Part shown: positions 44,266 to 52,650 of the stretch, one piece after another
How positions within the stretch are numbered: the stretch's first letter is position 1
Layout: the number at the start of each line of letters is the position of its first letter
NCBI RefSeq assembly: GCF_029382255.1
Contig: NZ_JARLLG010000001.1
Span: 62,001 to 126,000, forward strand
DNA: 64,000 nucleotides
Reading direction: 5' to 3'
DNA from: Isoptericola croceus
Lineage (GTDB): Bacteria; Actinomycetota; Actinomycetes; Actinomycetales; Cellulomonadaceae
Made by a program: the position numbers and the translations under genes
The notes under the pieces: generated by a model
What the model saw: the letters and a program-made list of their open reading frames with translations, nothing else
Databases searched by the model: none
What the model was told of the DNA's origin: nothing

Positions 44266-45182
44266 GACAGTCAGGGCGCACCCGCATAGCCGTCGACGCA
44301 GCCCGCGCCGGCACGGAGTCGTTGGAGCGGCGCGGGATCGATGTCAAGGGCGAGCTGTTCCGCGCCGTCCTGCTGCTGTGCATCTCGATCGGCATCGTCA
44401 TGCTCGCGACGCTGCTCGCCTACGTGATCGTGGCAGGCTGGCCCCGCCTCGACCTCAGTCTGTTCACCGAGATGCCGTCGACCCGTGACCCGAACACCTC
44501 CGGATTCCTCCCGGCGATCGTGGGCACCCTCTACGTGATGATCGGCGTCCTGGTCACCACCGTGCCGATCGGTGTCAGCGCCGCGATCTACCTCGAGGAG
44601 TACGCCGACTCGAGCAAGTGGTACAACCGACTCATCGAGGTGAACATCCAGAACCTCGCCGCCGTGCCGTCGATCGTCTTCGGCATCCTGGGGCTCGCCT
44701 TCATCGTCCGTGGGCCGTGGGGGCTGGGGTTCGTCGCGTTCGCCGGGTCCCTGACACTCATGATGATGGTGCTGCCTACCGTCATCATCGCCTCCCGCGA
44801 GGCGATCCGTGGCGTGCCGAGCACCCTGCGTCACGCCTCGCTGGGCCTGGGAGCCACCCGGTGGCAGACGGTCTCGCGGCAGGTGCTGCCGGTCTCGTTG
44901 CCGGGCATCCTGACCGGGACCATCCTGGCGATGTCCCGGGCGATCGGCGAGACGGCGCCACTGCTCCTCGTGGGTGCGACCACGTTCGTGCGCTTCCTCC
45001 CCGAAGGGCTCTTCGACGGGGCCTACTCCGTGATCACCGTGCAGATCTTCCAGTGGGCGATGCGGCCCCAGGAGGAGTTCCGCACCTTGGCCGCCGCCGG
45101 CTCGATCGTCCTCGTGGCGCTGCTCCTGCTGATGAACTCCGTCGCGATCTGGCTGCGCAACAAGTACAGCCGCGCGTACTGA
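44262..45182 (+). CDS. pstA: phosphate ABC transporter permease PstA
   Basis: This 306-residue permease partners PstC. It has the N-terminal helix [24 protein letters not shown]-like segment and the conserved [17 protein letters not shown]. The coupling loop is [33 protein letters not shown]. It is translationally coupled to pstC and followed after 31 bases by pstB. Confidence 0.95.
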   Translation: MRQSGRTRIAVDAARAGTESLERRGIDVKGELFRAVLLLCISIGIVMLATLLAYVIVAGWPRLDLSLFTEMPSTRDPNTSGFLPAIVGTLYVMIGVLVTTVPIGVSAAIYLEEYADSSKWYNRLIEVNIQNLAAVPSIVFGILGLAFIVRGPWGLGFVAFAGSLTLMMMVLPTVIIASREAIRGVPSTLRHASLGLGATRWQTVSRQVLPVSLPGILTGTILAMSRAIGETAPLLLVGATTFVRFLPEGLFDGAYSVITVQIFQWAMRPQEEFRTLAAAGSIVLVALLLLMNSVAIWLRNKYSRAY

Positions 45183-45213
45183 CCGTATGACCGCCCGGAA
45201 GAAGGACTCAGAG

Positions 45214-46074
45214 ATGACCGACCAGGCAACCCGCGCCGCCGGCCCGGCGCCCAGCCCCCAGCGCGCTGCACGGGACGTCCCCGACGTCCCGAAGGAGCCG
45301 GTGTTCACCACCCAGGACCTCAACATCCACTACGGCAGCTTCCACGCCGTGACCGACGTGTCGATGGAGTTCGGCAAGAACGAGATCACCGCCCTCATCG
45401 GCCCCTCCGGCTGCGGCAAGTCGACGGTGCTGCGGTGCCTCAACCGCATGAACGACCTGATCCCGGCGGCGCGGGTGTCCGGTGAGGTGCGGTACCACGG
45501 CATCGAGCTGTACGGGCCGAAGATCGACCCGATCGAGGTCCGCCGCCGGATCGGCATGGTGTTCCAGAAGGCGAACCCCTTCCCCAAGTCGATCTACGAC
45601 AACATCGCCTACGGACCGCGTGTCACGGGGATGAAGGTCGACAACATGGACGACCTCGTCGAGCAGACGCTGCGCCGCGCCGCCCTGTGGGACGAGGTCA
45701 AGGACAAGCTCAAGCAGAACGCCTACGGTCTCTCGGGCGGGCAGCAGCAGCGTCTGTGCATCGCTCGTGCCATCGCCACCAACCCGGACGTCGTCCTCAT
45801 GGACGAACCGTGCTCCGCGCTGGACCCGATCGCCACCCTGCGCATCGAGGAGCTCATGGCCGAGCTGCGGGAGCTCTACACGATCATCATCGTGACCCAC
45901 AACATGCAGCAGGCGGCCCGGGTCTCCGACCGCACCGCGTTCTTCACCGTGAAGGTCAACGAGACCACGGGAGACCGCACCGGCGGGCTCGTCGAGTACG
46001 ACAGGACGACCAAGATCTTCGAGAACCCGTCCGACCAGCGGACGGAGGGCTATATCTCGGGGCGGTTCGGGTGA
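45214..46074 (+). CDS. pstB: phosphate ABC transporter ATPase PstB
   Basis: This 286-residue ATPase has Walker [10 protein letters not shown], the PstB-specific [12 protein letters not shown]-loop [21 protein letters not shown], signature [16 protein letters not shown] and Walker [16 protein letters not shown]. The ATG at 45214 has AGAAGGA upstream. The in-frame ATG at 45187 has no ribosome site and adds nine residues. The stop overlaps the following regulator gene (GTGA). No phoU follows. Confidence 0.95.
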   Translation: MTDQATRAAGPAPSPQRAARDVPDVPKEPVFTTQDLNIHYGSFHAVTDVSMEFGKNEITALIGPSGCGKSTVLRCLNRMNDLIPAARVSGEVRYHGIELYGPKIDPIEVRRRIGMVFQKANPFPKSIYDNIAYGPRVTGMKVDNMDDLVEQTLRRAALWDEVKDKLKQNAYGLSGGQQQRLCIARAIATNPDVVLMDEPCSALDPIATLRIEELMAELRELYTIIIVTHNMQQAARVSDRTAFFTVKVNETTGDRTGGLVEYDRTTKIFENPSDQRTEGYISGRFG

Positions 46075-46796
46075 CCACCATGACGGTCGCCGGCTCCCCG
46101 ACCCTCGCCGGCGCCACCACCGTCGTCGTGCTGGTCGACCCGACGGCCGACGGCGACGAGCAGCTCGCTGCCGGGCTGCGCGAGCACGGTGTGACGCTGC
46201 GGACCTACGCGGACCCCTTGCTGGCGATCGCCCGGCTCGGGCGTGACACCGCCGACGTCGTCGTCATCGCCGCTCGGCTCGGTGCCGAGGTCTCGGCCCA
46301 GGTGGCCGAGATCGTCCGTGAGGAGTTCTCGCTGCCGGTGATCCTGGCCTACGACGACGTCGACGTCGACGTCATCGGCCCCGCCGTCCTGGCCGGTGCC
46401 CGTCCCCTCGTCCACCTGCCGTACGACCCGACCGCGCTGGTCGGGGTCCTGCAGCAGGTGCGTCCGGCGCGGCCCGCGCCCGCCGTCGTCCGGGTCGGAG
46501 ACCTCGTCCTCGACCCGGCCGGCTACGACGCCCAGCTGGCAGGCCGAGGCGTCGACCTGACGATGCTGGAGTTCGAGGTCCTCCTCGAGCTCGCGTCCCG
46601 CCAGGACCACGTGGTGGCCCGGACGGACCTGGTGCGCCGTTGGCCCACCTCGGCGGACCCGGACGAGAAGCTGATCGGGATCGTCGCACGGTTGCGGCGC
46701 AAGTTCGACGCACTGGGTCGCGCAGGGGCGATCCACACCGTGCGGGGCATCGGGTATCGGCTGGAGTCGCCGGCCTTCCGTCCTGGCTTGGCCTGA
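46071..46796 (+). CDS. OmpR-type regulator with degenerate receiver, coupled to pst
   Basis: This 241-residue protein has the OmpR/PhoB two-domain layout. The winged helix is well conserved ([32 protein letters not shown] ... [19 protein letters not shown] ... [12 protein letters not shown]). The receiver is not: where the phospho-acceptor Asp should end strand 3 the sequence reads [10 protein letters not shown], and the late conserved Lys is replaced (LVHLPYDP). It is therefore unlikely to be phosphorylated in the usual way. The GTG start overlaps the pstB stop, so it is made together with the transporter. ATG 46080 is an alternative start. Confidence 0.85.
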   Translation: MTTMTVAGSPTLAGATTVVVLVDPTADGDEQLAAGLREHGVTLRTYADPLLAIARLGRDTADVVVIAARLGAEVSAQVAEIVREEFSLPVILAYDDVDVDVIGPAVLAGARPLVHLPYDPTALVGVLQQVRPARPAPAVVRVGDLVLDPAGYDAQLAGRGVDLTMLEFEVLLELASRQDHVVARTDLVRRWPTSADPDEKLIGIVARLRRKFDALGRAGAIHTVRGIGYRLESPAFRPGLA

Positions 46797-46821
46797 GGGC
46801 CGCTCGTCCGCCGCGCGGCCC
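46797..46821. terminator. hairpin between the pst regulator and the convergent arsenic operon
   Basis: GGGCCGC (46797-46803) pairs with GCGGCCC (46815-46821) in the 34-base gap between convergent genes. It is a plausible shared terminator without a T-run. Confidence 0.45.
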
Positions 46822-46830
46822 GGGCCGTGC

Positions 46831-47790
46831 TCAGCCCGACCGCGGCAGCAGGTCGGTGAGCAGATCGTGCACCCGGGCGGTGATGTCGTCGACGATCCGG
46901 GAGATCTCCTCGACGGACCGGCCCGCAGGGTTCTCGATAGGCCAGTCGAGGTACCGGCGTCCCGGGACGACGGGGCAGACGTCCCCGCACCCCAGAGTGA
47001 CGACCACCCGGGACGCCCGGATCACCTCGTCGGTCAGCGGTCGTGGCATCTCCGTCAGCCGGTCGATGTCACGGCGGGCCAGCTCGGACCGTACGCCGGG
47101 GTCGATCCGGGACCAGGGGACGGTCCCGGCGGTGCGCACCCGCACGCGGTCGCCCGCTGCAGCGCGCAGCACGGCGGCCGCGATCTGGGAGCGGCCGGCG
47201 TTGTGCACGCAGACGAACAGCACGTCGAGGCTGCGCCCCGCGGCGTCGACGGAGGCCGGGTCGCCGTCGTCGACGGGGGCCACGAGAGCGGAGAGGCGGT
47301 CCGCGGCGAACCGCGCCGTGAGCGCCGGGAGCTGGTTGCGGACGCTGGCACGGGCGGCCAGCAGGTCGTAGCTGTCGGCGACGAACCGGGCCACGGTCTC
47401 CGGGGCGAGAACCTGGGCGTGGTCTCGCGCCAGCTCCGCCGTGATCCGTGCCAGCAGGCGCGCATGGTCCGACGGGTCGACCGGCTCGGGGTGCCGGACG
47501 GTGGGCGAGGCGATCGCCGCTCCACCGAAGCGTGCGAGAGCGTCCGGCGTGGGACGGTAGCCCGTCTCACCGCCCGGGCCGGCGACCCGAGCGACCAACG
47601 CCGCGTCTGCCATCGCCTCGAGGTGGCCGCGTACGCCGTCGACGTCCCCGTCGCGACCGGCGAGCAGCGACGCCGTCGGCTGCCCCGACGCGTCGGTGAT
47701 CACCAGGGCGAGCAGGCGCAGCCGGTCCGGGTCTGCCATCGCCATCACCTGGCGCAGGCGCAGTTCCTCGTACCCCGCGGTGCCACTCAT
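46831..47790 (-). CDS. HTH-LMW-phosphatase/arsenate reductase fusion (no ArsR cysteines)
   Basis: The 319-residue protein has three parts. Residues 1-90 are a winged-helix-like domain (LRQVMAMADPDRLRLLALVIT) without metal cysteines. Residues about 105-165 are a three-helix segment (LAPETVARFVADSYDLLAARA) of the kind found in ArsC-linked proteins. Residues 190-319 are the LMW phosphatase fold with catalytic Cys194 in LFVCVHNAGRSQ and TLGCGDVCPVVPGRRYLDWPI. It is the last gene of the seven-gene arsenic operon, 37 bases after an ArsR gene. Arsenate reduction, probably mycothiol- or thioredoxin-coupled, is inferred from the fold. Confidence 0.85.
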   Translation of the reverse strand: MSGTAGYEELRLRQVMAMADPDRLRLLALVITDASGQPTASLLAGRDGDVDGVRGHLEAMADAALVARVAGPGGETGYRPTPDALARFGGAAIASPTVRHPEPVDPSDHARLLARITAELARDHAQVLAPETVARFVADSYDLLAARASVRNQLPALTARFAADRLSALVAPVDDGDPASVDAAGRSLDVLFVCVHNAGRSQIAAAVLRAAAGDRVRVRTAGTVPWSRIDPGVRSELARRDIDRLTEMPRPLTDEVIRASRVVVTLGCGDVCPVVPGRRYLDWPIENPAGRSVEEISRIVDDITARVHDLLTDLLPRSG

Positions 47791-47827
47791 CGGGGACCGT
47801 CCCGCGGGACTCCGTGCGCAGCCGGGG

Positions 47828-48172
47828 TCAGCGGAGCAGGTCGCCGACCGCGTCGAGCCGGGCGGGTTCGATCATGTACCAGACCTCGCGGCCCGCGGGG
47901 CGCCGGGTGAGGATCTCGGCCTCGGTCATCACCTTGAGGTGGTGCGAGACCGTGGGCTGACGCAGCCCCAGGGCGCGGGTGAGGTCGGCGACGCGGCTCG
48001 CGCCGTCCGGGGACGTCCGGATCAGGCTGAGGATCTGCAGCCGGGTGGGGTCGGACACGACCCGCAACAGGGCCGCGGTGCTCTCCGCCTGCTCCCGGCT
48101 CAGCGTCGCGCGCAGAGCAGGCGTCCGTTCCCGGGACGGCCGGGAGGACGGTGCGGGCTCTGCGGGGGACAT
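47828..48172 (-). CDS. ArsR-family regulator lacking the cysteine site
   Basis: This 114-residue protein has a winged helix with recognition helix RQPTVSHHLKVMTEAEIL. The usual CxC is replaced by SPDGASRVADL and no cysteine occurs, so it cannot sense As(III) through the classic site. It lies in the arsenic operon, 24 bases after the APC permease gene. It may sense another ligand or use a different site. Confidence 0.88.
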   Translation of the reverse strand: MSPAEPAPSSRPSRERTPALRATLSREQAESTAALLRVVSDPTRLQILSLIRTSPDGASRVADLTRALGLRQPTVSHHLKVMTEAEILTRRPAGREVWYMIEPARLDAVGDLLR

Positions 48173-48196
48173 CGGCCCAGGATACCGTTCGATCGG

Positions 48197-49477
48197 TCAT
48201 GGTCGATGGGTTCGCCGTCGGCGCACGATGCGGAGCAGGATCCCGACGGCGAACACCGCGACGCCCGCCAGCACCGCGGGGACGGGCAGCGTCGCCACGA
48301 GGACGACGCAGGCCGCCAGCCCGAACGCCTGCAGCCAGCGCGGGTACAGCCGGTCGGTGCCCTGCTGGGTCCACGCGGCGGCGTTCGCGACGGCGTAGTA
48401 CAGCAGCACCCCGACGCTCGAGAACCCGATCGCGCCCCGCAGGTCGACGGTGAGCACCAGGACCACCACGACCGCCGCGAGCGCCACCTCGGCGCGGTGC
48501 GGGACCCGGAACCTCGGGTGCACGGCGGCCAGCCACCGGGGCAGATCGCCCTCGCGTGCCATGGCCAGCGACGTCCGACCGATCCCGGCGACCAGCGCCA
48601 GCAGCGCCCCGAGCGACGCGGCGGCCGCCCCGACGCGCACCACGACCCCCGCCCAGGGCGAGCCCTCCACCGCGGCGGCGAGCGGCGCCGTCGTCCCCGC
48701 GACCCCGGCGAGCCCGAGCGACGCCAGCAGCGTCACGGCGACCACCGCGTAGACGACGACGGCGCCACCGAGCGCGAGCAGCACCGCCCGCGGGATGGTC
48801 CGGCGCGGGTCGCGCACCTCCTCGCCCATGGTGGCGATCCGGGCATAGCCGGCGAACGCGAAGAACAGCAGCCCGGCGGCCTGCAGGACGCCGTAAGCGA
48901 CGGGCCATCCGCCAGGCCCGCCCCCGGAGACCGGGGTGCCGCCGTCGGGCAGGAGGGTCGGCCCGGGTCCGCCGGTCCACACGACCGCGGTCCAGGTCGC
49001 CAGCGCCAGGAGCACGAGCGCGACGATCCAGCGGGTCAGCCGGGCGGTGCGGGTGACGCCCCGGTAGTTGACGGCGGCGAGCGCGACGACGGCGCCCGCG
49101 GCGACCGGACGCTCCCACCCGGGAGGCGCGGCGTAGGCGGCGAAGGTCAGCGCCATCGCGGCGCAGCTCGCCGTCTTGCCGACCACGAATCCCCAGCCGG
49201 CGAGGTAGCCCCACCAGTCGCCGAGGCGCTCGCGGCCGTAGACGTAGGTGCCACCGGCCACCGGGTACTGCGCAGCGAGCTGCGCCGACGACGTCGCGTT
49301 GGCGTAGGCGACGGCGGCGGCGATCGCCAGGGCACCGAGGAGCGCCCAGCCCGTGCCGGCCGGCAGCACGGCGGCGGCCGCCGGGCCGAACGCCGCGAAG
49401 ACGCCGGCGCCGATCATGGAGCCGAGGCCGATGGCGACGGCGTCGCGGGTTCCGAGCCGTCGGGCGAGCTGTGTCAC
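48197..49477 (-). CDS. APC-superfamily permease inside the arsenic operon
   Basis: This 426-residue membrane protein has about twelve helices and APC landmarks: the N-terminal IGLGSMIGAGVF helix break and AQYPVAGGTYVYGRERLGDWWGYLAGW. It resembles amino-acid permeases of the YhdG/CAT type. It sits 7 bases after the CoA-disulfide-reductase gene, so it should be co-expressed with arsenic resistance. Its cargo could be an amino acid for thiol synthesis (cysteine) or a conjugate. This is inference from location. Confidence 0.85.
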   Translation of the reverse strand: MTQLARRLGTRDAVAIGLGSMIGAGVFAAFGPAAAAVLPAGTGWALLGALAIAAAVAYANATSSAQLAAQYPVAGGTYVYGRERLGDWWGYLAGWGFVVGKTASCAAMALTFAAYAAPPGWERPVAAGAVVALAAVNYRGVTRTARLTRWIVALVLLALATWTAVVWTGGPGPTLLPDGGTPVSGGGPGGWPVAYGVLQAAGLLFFAFAGYARIATMGEEVRDPRRTIPRAVLLALGGAVVVYAVVAVTLLASLGLAGVAGTTAPLAAAVEGSPWAGVVVRVGAAAASLGALLALVAGIGRTSLAMAREGDLPRWLAAVHPRFRVPHRAEVALAAVVVVLVLTVDLRGAIGFSSVGVLLYYAVANAAAWTQQGTDRLYPRWLQAFGLAACVVLVATLPVPAVLAGVAVFAVGILLRIVRRRRTHRP

Positions 49478-49484
49478 GTTCCTC

Positions 49485-51173
49485 CTAGGAGCGGTAGGCC
49501 TGGTAGTTCTTGTTGCCGCCGGACAGGTTGGACACCTCGCCGAACCCGAGGTTGCGCAGCACGTTCTGCCCCGCGTTGCCGCTGACGCCCTTGTTGCAGT
49601 ACGTCACCGTGGGCAGGGTGGGGTCGAGCTCGCCGGACCGCGACCGCAGCTCGGCCAGCGGGATGTTCACGGCCCCGTCGACGCACGACCTCGCGTGGTC
49701 CTTGGCGGAGCGGACGTCGACCACCTGGATCTGCTCCCCGGCGTCGCGGCGCCGGTCGAGCTCCGCCGGCGAGATGAGCGGCGTGCGGCCGTCCACGGCA
49801 CCGGCGAGCGCCATGCCCGTGTAGTGCACCGGATCCTTCGTGGTGGCGTACGTGGGTGCGTAGGCGAGGTCGAGGTGGAACAGGTCGTCGGCGGTCGCGC
49901 CGTAGGTGATGGCCGTGGCGAGCACGTCGATGCGCTTGTCCACCCCGGACGGCCCGATCGCCTGCGCGCCGAGCAGCCGACCGGTGGCCCGGTCGGCGAC
50001 GGCCTTGATCAGCATCTCGCGTCCGCCGAGGTAAGGCGGGCGGTCGGGCTTGATGTTGTGCACGACGGCGACGTCGTACCCGGCGTCGCGCGCGCGGTCC
50101 TCGGTGAGTCCGGTCTGGGCGACGGCCTGGTCGAAGACCCGCACGATGGACGTGCCGAGGATGCCGCGGTGGGCGGGCGTGCCCCCGGTCAGGGCGTCAC
50201 CGGCGATGCGGCCCATCTTGTTGGCCGTCGACCCGAGCGGCACCCAGGTGGGCTCGCCCGTGGCGACGTCGAAGCTCTCGGCGACGTCTCCCACGGCCCA
50301 GACGTGCGGCACGTCCGTGCGGCCCTGGCGGTCGACGGCGACGGCGCCGGTCGGCCCCACGGTCGCGCCCGCGGCCCGCGCCAGGTCGAGGTTCGGCCGC
50401 ACGCCGACCGCGACGAGCACGAGGTCGGCGGGGATGCTGCGCTCGCCGTCCTCGCCCTGCACGACGACGGAGGTCACGTCGCCAGGGGCGCCCGCGGCGT
50501 CCTCGGTGCCGTCGGTGCCGTCGATGCGCCCCAGGCGCGTGCGGGTGAGCAGCTCGACCCCGTGGGAGCGCAGCTCGGCGTCCACGCGGGCGGACATGTC
50601 ACCGTCCATGCGGGGCATGGCGTGATCCTGTGCCTCGACCACGGTGACCTCGAGGCCGCGGCCCACGAGCTGCTCGGCGGTCTCGAGGCCGATGTAGCCG
50701 GCCCCGACCACGACGACGCGGGCGACGTCACGCTCGGTGATCCAGGCGTGGACCGCCCGGGCGTCGCCCGGGTTGCGCAGCGTGAACACCCCGGGGCGGT
50801 CGATGCCGGGCACGGGCGGGACCACGGGGGAGACGCCGGTGGCGAGCACGAGCTCGTCGTAGGTGTCCGTGAAGGTCTCGTCGGTGGCGAGGTCGAGGAC
50901 GGTGACGGTCCGGGCGGCGGCGTCCAGCCCGGTGACCTCGTGGCCGGTGCGGACGTCGACGCCGTAGCGCTTCGCGAACCAGGCGGCGTCGCGCGGCGTG
51001 AGGTCGTCGATGCTCTCCACCTCGCCGCCGAGGTAGTAGGGCAGGCCGCACCCGGAGTAGGAGATGTCGCTGTCGCGCTCGTAGATCGTGATCTGCGCGT
51101 CCTCGGTATTGCGGCGGGCCTTGGCCGCGGCGGACGTGCCGGCGGCGACCGAGCCGACGACGACGATCTTCAT
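49485..51173 (-). CDS. CoA-disulfide reductase-like flavoprotein with C-terminal rhodanese domain
   Basis: This 562-residue protein is a pyridine-nucleotide disulfide reductase: FAD motif VVVGSVAAGTSAAAKARR, single redox Cys42 in YSGCGLPYYLGG, second Rossmann motif VVVGAGYIGLETAEQLVGRGL, and FAD motif VWAVGDVAE. The single active Cys is the CoADR type. Residues about 465-562 are a rhodanese domain with active Cys in TYCNKGVSG. It overlaps arsC by four bases, so it is co-translated with it. It probably regenerates a low-molecular thiol or handles persulfide sulfur during arsenic stress; the substrate is unproven. Confidence 0.88.
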   Translation of the reverse strand: MKIVVVGSVAAGTSAAAKARRNTEDAQITIYERDSDISYSGCGLPYYLGGEVESIDDLTPRDAAWFAKRYGVDVRTGHEVTGLDAAARTVTVLDLATDETFTDTYDELVLATGVSPVVPPVPGIDRPGVFTLRNPGDARAVHAWITERDVARVVVVGAGYIGLETAEQLVGRGLEVTVVEAQDHAMPRMDGDMSARVDAELRSHGVELLTRTRLGRIDGTDGTEDAAGAPGDVTSVVVQGEDGERSIPADLVLVAVGVRPNLDLARAAGATVGPTGAVAVDRQGRTDVPHVWAVGDVAESFDVATGEPTWVPLGSTANKMGRIAGDALTGGTPAHRGILGTSIVRVFDQAVAQTGLTEDRARDAGYDVAVVHNIKPDRPPYLGGREMLIKAVADRATGRLLGAQAIGPSGVDKRIDVLATAITYGATADDLFHLDLAYAPTYATTKDPVHYTGMALAGAVDGRTPLISPAELDRRRDAGEQIQVVDVRSAKDHARSCVDGAVNIPLAELRSRSGELDPTLPTVTYCNKGVSGNAGQNVLRNLGFGEVSNLSGGNKNYQAYRS

Positions 51174-51586
51174 CGGGCGACCGGCTCGACGTCGAGGGAG
51201 GCGAGCAGACCGCGCACGCGCCGCTCGATCTCGTCACGGATCGGGCGCACGGCCTCGATCCCCTGGCCGGCCGGGTCGTCGAGCTCCCAGTCCTCGTACC
51301 TCTTGCCGGGGAACACGGGGCAGGCGTCGCCGCAGCCCATGGTGATGACGACGTCGGAGGCCTGGACGGCCTCGGTGGTGAGGACCTTGGGCTGCTCGGC
51401 GCGGATGTCGATGCCTCGCTCGAGCATGGCCTCGACGGCGACGGGGTTGATGGTGTCCTTCGGGGCCGACCCGGCCGAGCGGACCTCGACGCCGCCGCCG
51501 CCGAGCTCACGCAGGAACCCGGCGGCCATCTGGGAGCGGCCGGCGTTGTGGACGCAGACGAACAGGGCGGACGGTGTGCTGGTCAT
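51170..51586 (-). CDS. arsC: arsenate reductase ArsC (LMW phosphatase type)
   Basis: The protein has 138 residues. Catalytic Cys11 lies in FVCVHNAGRSQMAAG, and Cys85 and Cys89 lie in MGCGDACPVFPGKRYEDW. This is the thioredoxin/mycothiol-coupled class that reduces arsenate to arsenite for export. The stop/start overlap with the downstream flavoprotein gene and the 11-base gap from the fusion gene place it mid-operon. Confidence 0.93.
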   Translation of the reverse strand: MTSTPSALFVCVHNAGRSQMAAGFLRELGGGGVEVRSAGSAPKDTINPVAVEAMLERGIDIRAEQPKVLTTEAVQASDVVITMGCGDACPVFPGKRYEDWELDDPAGQGIEAVRPIRDEIERRVRGLLASLDVEPVAR

Positions 51587-51597
51587 GGTGCGGCCTT

Positions 51598-52650
51598 TCA
51601 GGGGTCGGTCCGGTCGAGGACCAGGTCGGGCAGGAGGTCGGAGAGCAGGGCGCGGACGCGGGCGTCGATCTCGTCGCGGATGGCGCGCACGCCGGACGGC
51701 GAGGCGAGCGCGGGGTCACCCACGACCCAGTCCTCGTACCGCTTGCCCGGCAGGACGGGGCACGTGTCCCCGCAGCCCATGGTGATGACGACGTCGGCGG
51801 CGCGCAGCGCGTCGTCGGTCAGCGGCTTGGGGTAGGCGGCCGAGGGGTCGTCCGTGAGGTCGGGGCCGAGCCCGAGATCGGCGAGGAAGGGCTTGACCGC
51901 GGCGTGCACGTCGCCGGCCGGCACGGACCCGGCGGACCGTACGACGACGCGGTCCCCGGCGTAGTGCTGGAGCAGGGCGGCGGCGAGCTGGGAGCGCCCG
52001 GCGTTGGCCACGCAGACGAACAGCACCTGCGGGGGGCGCCGGGAGCGGGCCGTCGCGGCGGCGTCCACGAGCCGCTGGCGGGCGAAGTGCTCGGTGAGCG
52101 GCACGAGGTGGACGGTCATCCCGCCGCGCCGGGCGAGCGCCGTGTACGACTCGCGCACGACCCGCAGCGCGTCGGCGGGGTCGGTGCCCGGCACCCGCCC
52201 GGCGAGCGACTCCGCGAGGCGGGTGAGCTCGGGCTCGACGTCGGTGAGCCCGGGGAGCCCCGGGTGCCGGGCGGCCTGGCGGTGCTCCAGCGCGGCCGGG
52301 GCGAACCGGTCGAGCAGCATGGTCACGGCACCACGGTACGTGGGGGAGATGCGGTACCAGACCCAGGTGCCGCGCCGCTCGGAGGTGAGGACGCCGACGT
52401 CGCGCAGCACCTTGAGGTGGTGGCTCACGGTGGGCTGGGAGACGTCGGCGAGCTCGGCGAGGTCGCACACGCACGCCTCGCCGTCGGCCGTCGTCGCGAT
52501 GGCGGACAGCATGCGCAGCCGCAGCGGGTCGGCGAGCGCCTTGAGCGTGGCGGCGACGACGTCGGCGGCGTCGGAGCCGATGGCGTGGTCGGCAGGGGCG
52601 TGCGGGGGTGTGCAGGTGGCGTCGTCGGGTGCTCGGGAGAGGGTGGTCAT
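51598..52650 (-). CDS. ArsR-ArsC fusion: repressor plus arsenate reductase
   Basis: The 350-residue protein has an ArsR winged helix at residues about 28-105, with metal site ACVCDL (Cys60, Cys62) and SQPTVSHHLKVLRDVG. A three-helix linker domain follows (about 135-200, ADALRVVRESYTALARRGGM), then an ArsC domain from residue 208 with Cys213 in FVCVANAGRSQ and MGCGDTCPVLPGKRYEDW. One protein thus senses As(III) and reduces As(V). The start overlaps the acr3 stop (ATGA). It probably represses the acr3 promoter. Confidence 0.92.
   Translation of the reverse strand: MTTLSRAPDDATCTPPHAPADHAIGSDAADVVAATLKALADPLRLRMLSAIATTADGEACVCDLAELADVSQPTVSHHLKVLRDVGVLTSERRGTWVWYRISPTYRGAVTMLLDRFAPAALEHRQAARHPGLPGLTDVEPELTRLAESLAGRVPGTDPADALRVVRESYTALARRGGMTVHLVPLTEHFARQRLVDAAATARSRRPPQVLFVCVANAGRSQLAAALLQHYAGDRVVVRSAGSVPAGDVHAAVKPFLADLGLGPDLTDDPSAAYPKPLTDDALRAADVVITMGCGDTCPVLPGKRYEDWVVGDPALASPSGVRAIRDEIDARVRALLSDLLPDLVLDRTDP

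Noticed and set aside
46075-46830. phoU expected after pstB
   Set aside because: The following gene is an OmpR-type regulator; no PhoU-like helical repeat protein is encoded in the window.
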